DNA of 64,000 bases from Cloeon dipterum (taxonomy: Eukaryota > Arthropoda > Insecta > Ephemeroptera > Baetidae). Positions 59,651 to 64,000 of this stretch are shown here, in pieces. The stretch lies in contig NC_088789.1 in NCBI RefSeq assembly GCF_949628265.1, forward strand, positions 30,497,883-30,561,882, given 5' to 3'. Below the pieces are notes generated by a model, which saw only the letters and a program-made list of their open reading frames with translations, was not told the DNA's origin and searched no databases. Numbering within the stretch: the first letter of the stretch is position 1; the number at the start of each line of letters is the position of its first letter. Made by a program: the position numbers and the translations under genes.

Positions 59651-60330
59651 AAAAATTATATAAAAATAAAAGTCAGACGTGACCGCAAATATTTACTGTT
59701 TTTGCTGTGTTAATGACAATGATTTTTTTCAATTAAAGAGGAATGTTACTGCAAAAGCCTGGAAAACGCTTGCTGCCAATGCATACACTCGTCCCTTAGG
59801 ATTCAATTCAAGCCTAAATTGACCAAAGAAGCATTGCAATTTTTAAAATAAAAAAATTATCACGAGGTTGGTCCCTTCTCTACCATCGATGAACTTTTCA
59901 ACAGCAGTTTTATCCCCTTTCTTGTATTGAAACAATAATTCATTGATTGCAAATGTGTTCCAAAGGTATAAATTGCTTTTGACATTGTTCTCGGGTAAAG
60001 TCAGGAAAATGCTCTTCCTCTTTCTGAAATTAAAAATACTTTTGTTGAAATAAATGTGTCATTAGCAAGAGCTCTTTTTATAAACTATTAATAATAACCT
60101 CTAGTCTAACTAATGATTCAGTGAAATGATCTGAATTAGTTATAAAAAAAAGAGTGCCAGAAGAATTTCAAGTTCGCACAATAGAACTTCCCGCCTACCG
60201 CCTAGCAATGCATCCCTCTGCACGCCTAATTCCTAAAGGTTGCTCATTTCGACAGACATTTTTATTCTTCCTTTCCTTCTTTGCTCCGCAGCGCTCAAAG
60301 AAATTATCAATCAGTAGCAAATGTTGCAAT
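59650..60330. repeat. Spacer block S3, third copy
   Basis: Collinear with 46050-46735, with small indels, and again leading into a LINE remnant. Confidence 0.75.
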
Positions 60331-60349
60331 CGAAGGTTAGCGTTCCTGA

Positions 60350-60715
60350 CGCCTTAGGCAACCAGAACGACACAAAAAGCTTCGCGGGGTGCATGTTGCC
60401 CCTGAATAATTGCAAATTCTTCTGCAGCGCATCAAGGCGATGGGAAAGCGGCGCTTCTGCTGGAAAACAGTGCGGCCCTCAGGAGCAGTTTGTGCCATAT
60501 CTTCCGGCGGACTGGAAGACCATATTCTCAAAGGCGGGCGAAAAGACGACGTGCGAAATTACCGGCCGATCAGCAGCACGTCTCTTGACAGAAAAGTGCC
60601 CGAGAGGATCGTCAACTTTTTGTGTAAAGAATGTTGTTCCGGCCAACCAACACGGCTTCTGGGCACGACGCTGCTGCAAAGTAACGCTTCTGACAAGACA
60701 GAGTGACTCGTGAAT
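60350..60715 (+). mobile_element. LINE reverse-transcriptase remnant 14
   Basis: YLPADWKTIFSKAGEKTTCE, VRNYRPISSTSLDRKVPERI and NQHGFWARRCC blocks. Closest to remnant 6 (same GCGGGCGAAAAGACGACGTG and CGACGCTGCTGCAAAG). Confidence 0.75.
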
Positions 60716-61069
60716 AATTCACTTTCGAAAATTTCTCGATCACTCAGTTTATTGTATTTGAGGTTGGCAAAAGAGCTATAATTTTACGAATTCAAACCCT
60801 TACATTCTGAAAATCTTTTGGAAACATTTCAAAGCTGTATTAAAAAATAAATGCTTAACAAAACAAGCAGAGAATTTGATCAATACAATATTTTTTGATT
60901 TTGAACGAACTGGTTAGTTTAATAAACGATTCGTTTCCTTAACAAATATTAATCCTTTTTATTTTGATGAAGATTTATATCAGACATAGAGTAAACATAA
61001 TAGAAAAAATAAAAGAGTTCTACAAACTGTGCAATAGAATTTGAGTTCTTCCTGTTTTCTGTACCATAT

Positions 61070-62348
61070 TTACAATTTGTGTTTTTTTCTCATGTGACGG
61101 TTCAGATTGCATTTGAAGTTGAACGATTTTGAGCACTTCCTACACTTAAATTGTCCCTTTCTGCATGACTTCAAGTGCGATTTGTACAAACCGGAACATT
61201 GGAATTTGCCCTTGCAATGGCTGCACTTTCTAATTTTCAGGTGGTAACATTTCATAGCATTTACAGAAACATCCAATTTGCAAAAAGTACAAACCTTGAA
61301 ATTGTGAAATTGCTTATCATGCTTAATGAGTCCAAATTCAGTCGAGAACATTTTTTCACACATTTTGCATTTAATATATTTCGGCAAGTGCTTGAAAGCT
61401 ATGTGCCGTTCCAAAGTAGATTTTTCCATTGCTTTGTAATCGCAATCATCGCATTCAAACATTCTTTCCATGTAATCTTTCCCGTGAGCAGAATCAAAGT
61501 GTGTTTTCATTTCGATTTTCGTTTTGAAAAATGACAAGCAACCGAAACGAGAGCATTTTACAGGAAAATCTTTGTGAACTTGGCGAACATGCAAATTGTA
61601 GTTTTTTGGTCCCTCAAATTCCTTTCCACAAAAACGGCAATTGAATTTTTCTCGTTCCTTTGATTTCTCGTGGACATTCTTGGCGTGCTCTTCTTTTTCT
61701 TCAAGCGAGTGGAAATAAGTAGCACAGTTTTTATTCCCACATCTAATTGCTTCCTTGTGCATATTCCTAATATGCTTAGACATAGATCGAGAGTATGTAA
61801 ATCTTTTCCCGCAGTAGATGCATTTCCATTGCCTCTGCTGCATTTCACATTCATCAATTCGTCTCTCTTCAGCGTCACTTTGCGGTAGCTCAATTTTCTC
61901 CAACTGCACCCAACACTGCTCCAGTTTCCCCTCTATAAAAGAAAAAATATTTAAACAAACCATATAATACAGGGGTTTTAAAGCGTGAATTTTACCAAAA
62001 TAGTAATTCCGCAACTCCTTTGCTGCTTCGTCCGAATAATCCGAATTCCTGGGCCACCAAACCAAAGCCTCGTCTGACATTCTATTGAATTTCCAGAGAA
62101 ACCTTAAGGGAAAATTCCTCAAATAAAATAAAACAGATTCCTTAAATTCCTATTTTGAAAACTCACTCGGCTTCCCAGAGACAAAAGTAGCAAATTTTAT
62201 CCTCGTCCAGGATTTCCTTGGCCAACTCGTGTCCGCAGACGTTGAGAAACCAATTTTGCAGCTTCTCCTTGTCCACGTTGACTGCGTGGACAGCGCCGTC
62301 CGCCGTCGGAGTCTCGCAAATCAAGCAAAGCGCTCTTTGAAACGACAT
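61070..62348 (-). CDS. ZAD-C2H2 zinc-finger protein Z8
   Basis: Exons 62167-62348, 61996-62117 and 61070-61932, 388 aa. ZAD as in Z2 except LICETPTADG for LICERPTADG. Finger 1 FTYSRSMSKH, finger 3 FEGPKNYNLH, finger 5 KAMEKSTLERH, finger 6 FSTEFGLIKHDKQFH. The linker before finger 1 (DECEMQQRQ) resembles Z5 (DEGEMQQRR), not Z2, so the gene is a mosaic. Intron 2 is 63 bases and open. Final finger NLNRHMRKKHKL. All sites canonical. Confidence 0.9.
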
Positions 62349-62679
62349 GTCTAATTGTCCACCTGAACCTGAGTGAAAGATGGAAGGTTCCAGGTGGGTA
62401 AGAAGCGATCACAGCGCTGCTCTTAAGGAAGAAATAATATTAAACAAAATTTGAATGCTTTTAGCGCCATTTATTAAAGCAAATCTGAATATTAACTTTG
62501 AATAGAGTTTACAATTTATTAATTAAGATGAATCCGAAAAGGAGGAAAATGTGGATTTTTCGTATTCCCTTCAAAATGAGCCAGTCTTATTTTTGTATTC
62601 TTACTGATCGCCGCATATATTCTGCACTAAACCGCTTCAATTGTTCAATTTCAATAACTCTCGAGCGGCTGACAGCTGG

Positions 62680-62810
62680 CAACCAGCACGACCGGGCAGC
62701 TACGCGGGTTGCATATCCACGGGCCGAATAGACGCAGCTTCTGCAGCAGCGTATCAAGAGGGCGACAGGAGAACGGATGAAAAACTGCCCCATCTTCCGG
62801 CGGGTTATAT
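62680..62810 (+). mobile_element. LINE reverse-transcriptase remnant 15 (short)
   Basis: Same truncated form as remnant 3, ending at CATCTTCCGGCGGGTTATAT where block S2 begins. The two share this junction. Confidence 0.6.
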
Positions 62811-63830
62811 TTAAGTCAGAGAGCCAAGCCCTCCAGCCGTTTATTTTAATTTCATCAGCAGCTCTCTTCCGCGCCGTTGCTCTGTAATTAGCTTCTGAAA
62901 ATTTGAGTTATTATTCGGAAATATCTGGAGAATCATGTTAGCAGGGCATCGCACCAAATCGAAACTATTTTACCGAAATACGCATTAATGTCACTTTACG
63001 CTTTTAATTAAATAAAATTCTCACTTGCTTCTAAAATGGCCATTTCAGGAATTTTCACGCACCAAACAATAGAGATGCGCTTTATATTTTAACCATCAAA
63101 GAGTTTAAGCAGTTTAACCCGCTTCCCATCCTAACGTGGAGATGATTTTTTAGGTGATTTAATAATTTTTTGCTTTATTTTTTCTGTGTAAAGCGAGAGC
63201 AAGGTGAATGTCACGCGAGAACGCGAGAGGCTGGACCTGTTTTCACGTGAAATTGCTTTCCAATGGCTGTGCTGTGACCCAGTGCGCGGTGCACCGCCGA
63301 CATGATTATTTTTTTTGCAAATTGCGGTCTAGCGGATGATGGACTAATTGCCAATTATGCGCGCGAGTGTGGAAGAAAAGGGTTAAAAACCGCAATTATG
63401 CGGAAATCGTCGGGCCAGCCGGCCATCACTTTGACATCTTCGCTTTTGTTCACGAATTCCTGGCAAGTCTCTTCATCAGCCAGGCTTGCCGCCAACAAAA
63501 GACTCGAAAGATCAGGAATTTCACCTGTCACAATCAGCTCGTTGATGAATTCCAACTTTTGTTCCAGGGTCGGATTCCAAGGTTGGAATTTTTCCTTCTT
63601 CTGACCGTTCCTTTACATAAGCTGTTAATAAAAATATCTCCGATATTGCGTAGCTTGATGAAATTTCAAATTGATCACTGCTGTTCTTAAAGGAATCAAC
63701 TGAAATAGGTCTTGGAATTGGTTTTAAGATCGAGTAACAGAAAATTATGGTAAATCTGAACGAAATTTAATAGCCATAGAATTAAAAAAAATACAATTAA
63801 CAGAAGACTGAAAATCCTGACAAATTAACT
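62808..63830. repeat. Spacer block S2, third copy
   Basis: Nearly identical to 32765-33750; it carries the intact version of the exon fragment. The last 170 bases of the window (63830-64000) are AT-rich without features. Confidence 0.8.
63355..63600 (-). CDS. Terminal exon of an unrecognised gene (partial)
   Basis: Open from a splice acceptor (GGTCAG, 63601-63602 on the plus strand as CT) to TAA at 63355. It reads KKEKFQPWNPTLEQKLEFIN, later TGEIPDLSSLLLAASLADEE, CQEFVNKSEDVKVMAGWPDD and FRIIAVFNPFLP. The mix of residues and the wobble pattern look like real protein, with a short helix-like repeat flavour, but I do not recognise the family. Its 5' exons would lie upstream, toward or past the right edge. 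The copy at 33.3 kb is frame-shifted, so this could also be a duplicated exon fragment without a gene. Confidence 0.4.
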   Translation of the reverse strand, partial: KKEKFQPWNPTLEQKLEFINELIVTGEIPDLSSLLLAASLADEETCQEFVNKSEDVKVMAGWPDDFRIIAVFNPFLPHSRA

Positions 63831-64000
63831 TAAACAAAAGTTTGCTGTATTTCCTTTTAAACCTTTTTTAAATGTCAGAAGGTATTTTATACAATTGAAT
63901 CTGGCAATAAAAAACAAAAATTGTATGCATATACCTAAAGTATTTATTTATTATGCTGCTTATTTAAGATCAGATTTTCTACTTTGAAATGAAATACGTC

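Noticed and set aside
1..64000. CRISPR arrays, tRNA or rRNA genes, bacterial-type operons
   Set aside because: No regularly spaced direct repeats and no recognisable cloverleaf or rRNA sequence; gene structure is eukaryotic throughout.

Overview
The window is nuclear DNA of an arthropod, most probably an insect. Genes are split by short introns (mostly 50-70 bases) with GT-AG borders. The zinc-finger genes start with a ZAD domain, an arthropod and chiefly insect module. One gene is a nose-resistant-to-fluoxetine type acyltransferase, and foldback transposons are common. The species cannot be fixed from sequence alone.

Left part (about 1.4-22.6 kb): a tandem array of five minus-strand genes for RCC1 beta-propeller plus BTB/BACK proteins (RCBTB1/2-like), named A to E here, followed by a truncated sixth copy, F. 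A, B, D and E share an 11-exon plan and join into open frames of 538, 508, 536 and 533 aa. B has a deletion in its last exon. C has lost its BTB and BACK domains through a deletion that fused exon 7 to the last exon, leaving a 346-aa RCC1-only frame. The spacers hold foldback elements and duplicated flanks.

Middle (about 22.2-29.0 kb): two single genes on the plus strand. The first is an 11-exon NRF-6-like membrane acyltransferase (626 aa). The second is a two-coding-exon ankyrin-repeat gene (524 aa) with a recognisable TATA promoter and a 5'UTR intron. An inverted fragment of the ankyrin gene lies inside copy F, upstream of the acyltransferase.

Right part (about 31.0-62.4 kb): a tandem array of eight minus-strand ZAD-C2H2 zinc-finger genes, Z1 to Z8, plus one 3' fragment. 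All share a three-exon plan (ZAD exon, 122-base exon, finger exon with nine fingers). Z1, Z2, Z3, Z6 and Z8 are open (388 aa). Z4 has a nonsense codon, Z5 has lost a splice acceptor and Z7 has a one-base deletion. Almost every spacer carries a decayed, oppositely oriented LINE reverse-transcriptase fragment and pieces of several larger duplicated blocks, so genes and spacers expanded together. Part of an exon of an unrecognised gene lies at the right edge, with a disrupted copy near 33.4 kb.

The strongest signals are patterns of divergence. In the zinc-finger array, changes concentrate at helix positions that contact DNA. In the RCC1 array, they concentrate at equivalent loop positions of each propeller blade. 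Both arrays look like families diversifying their recognition surfaces while copies are gained and broken.
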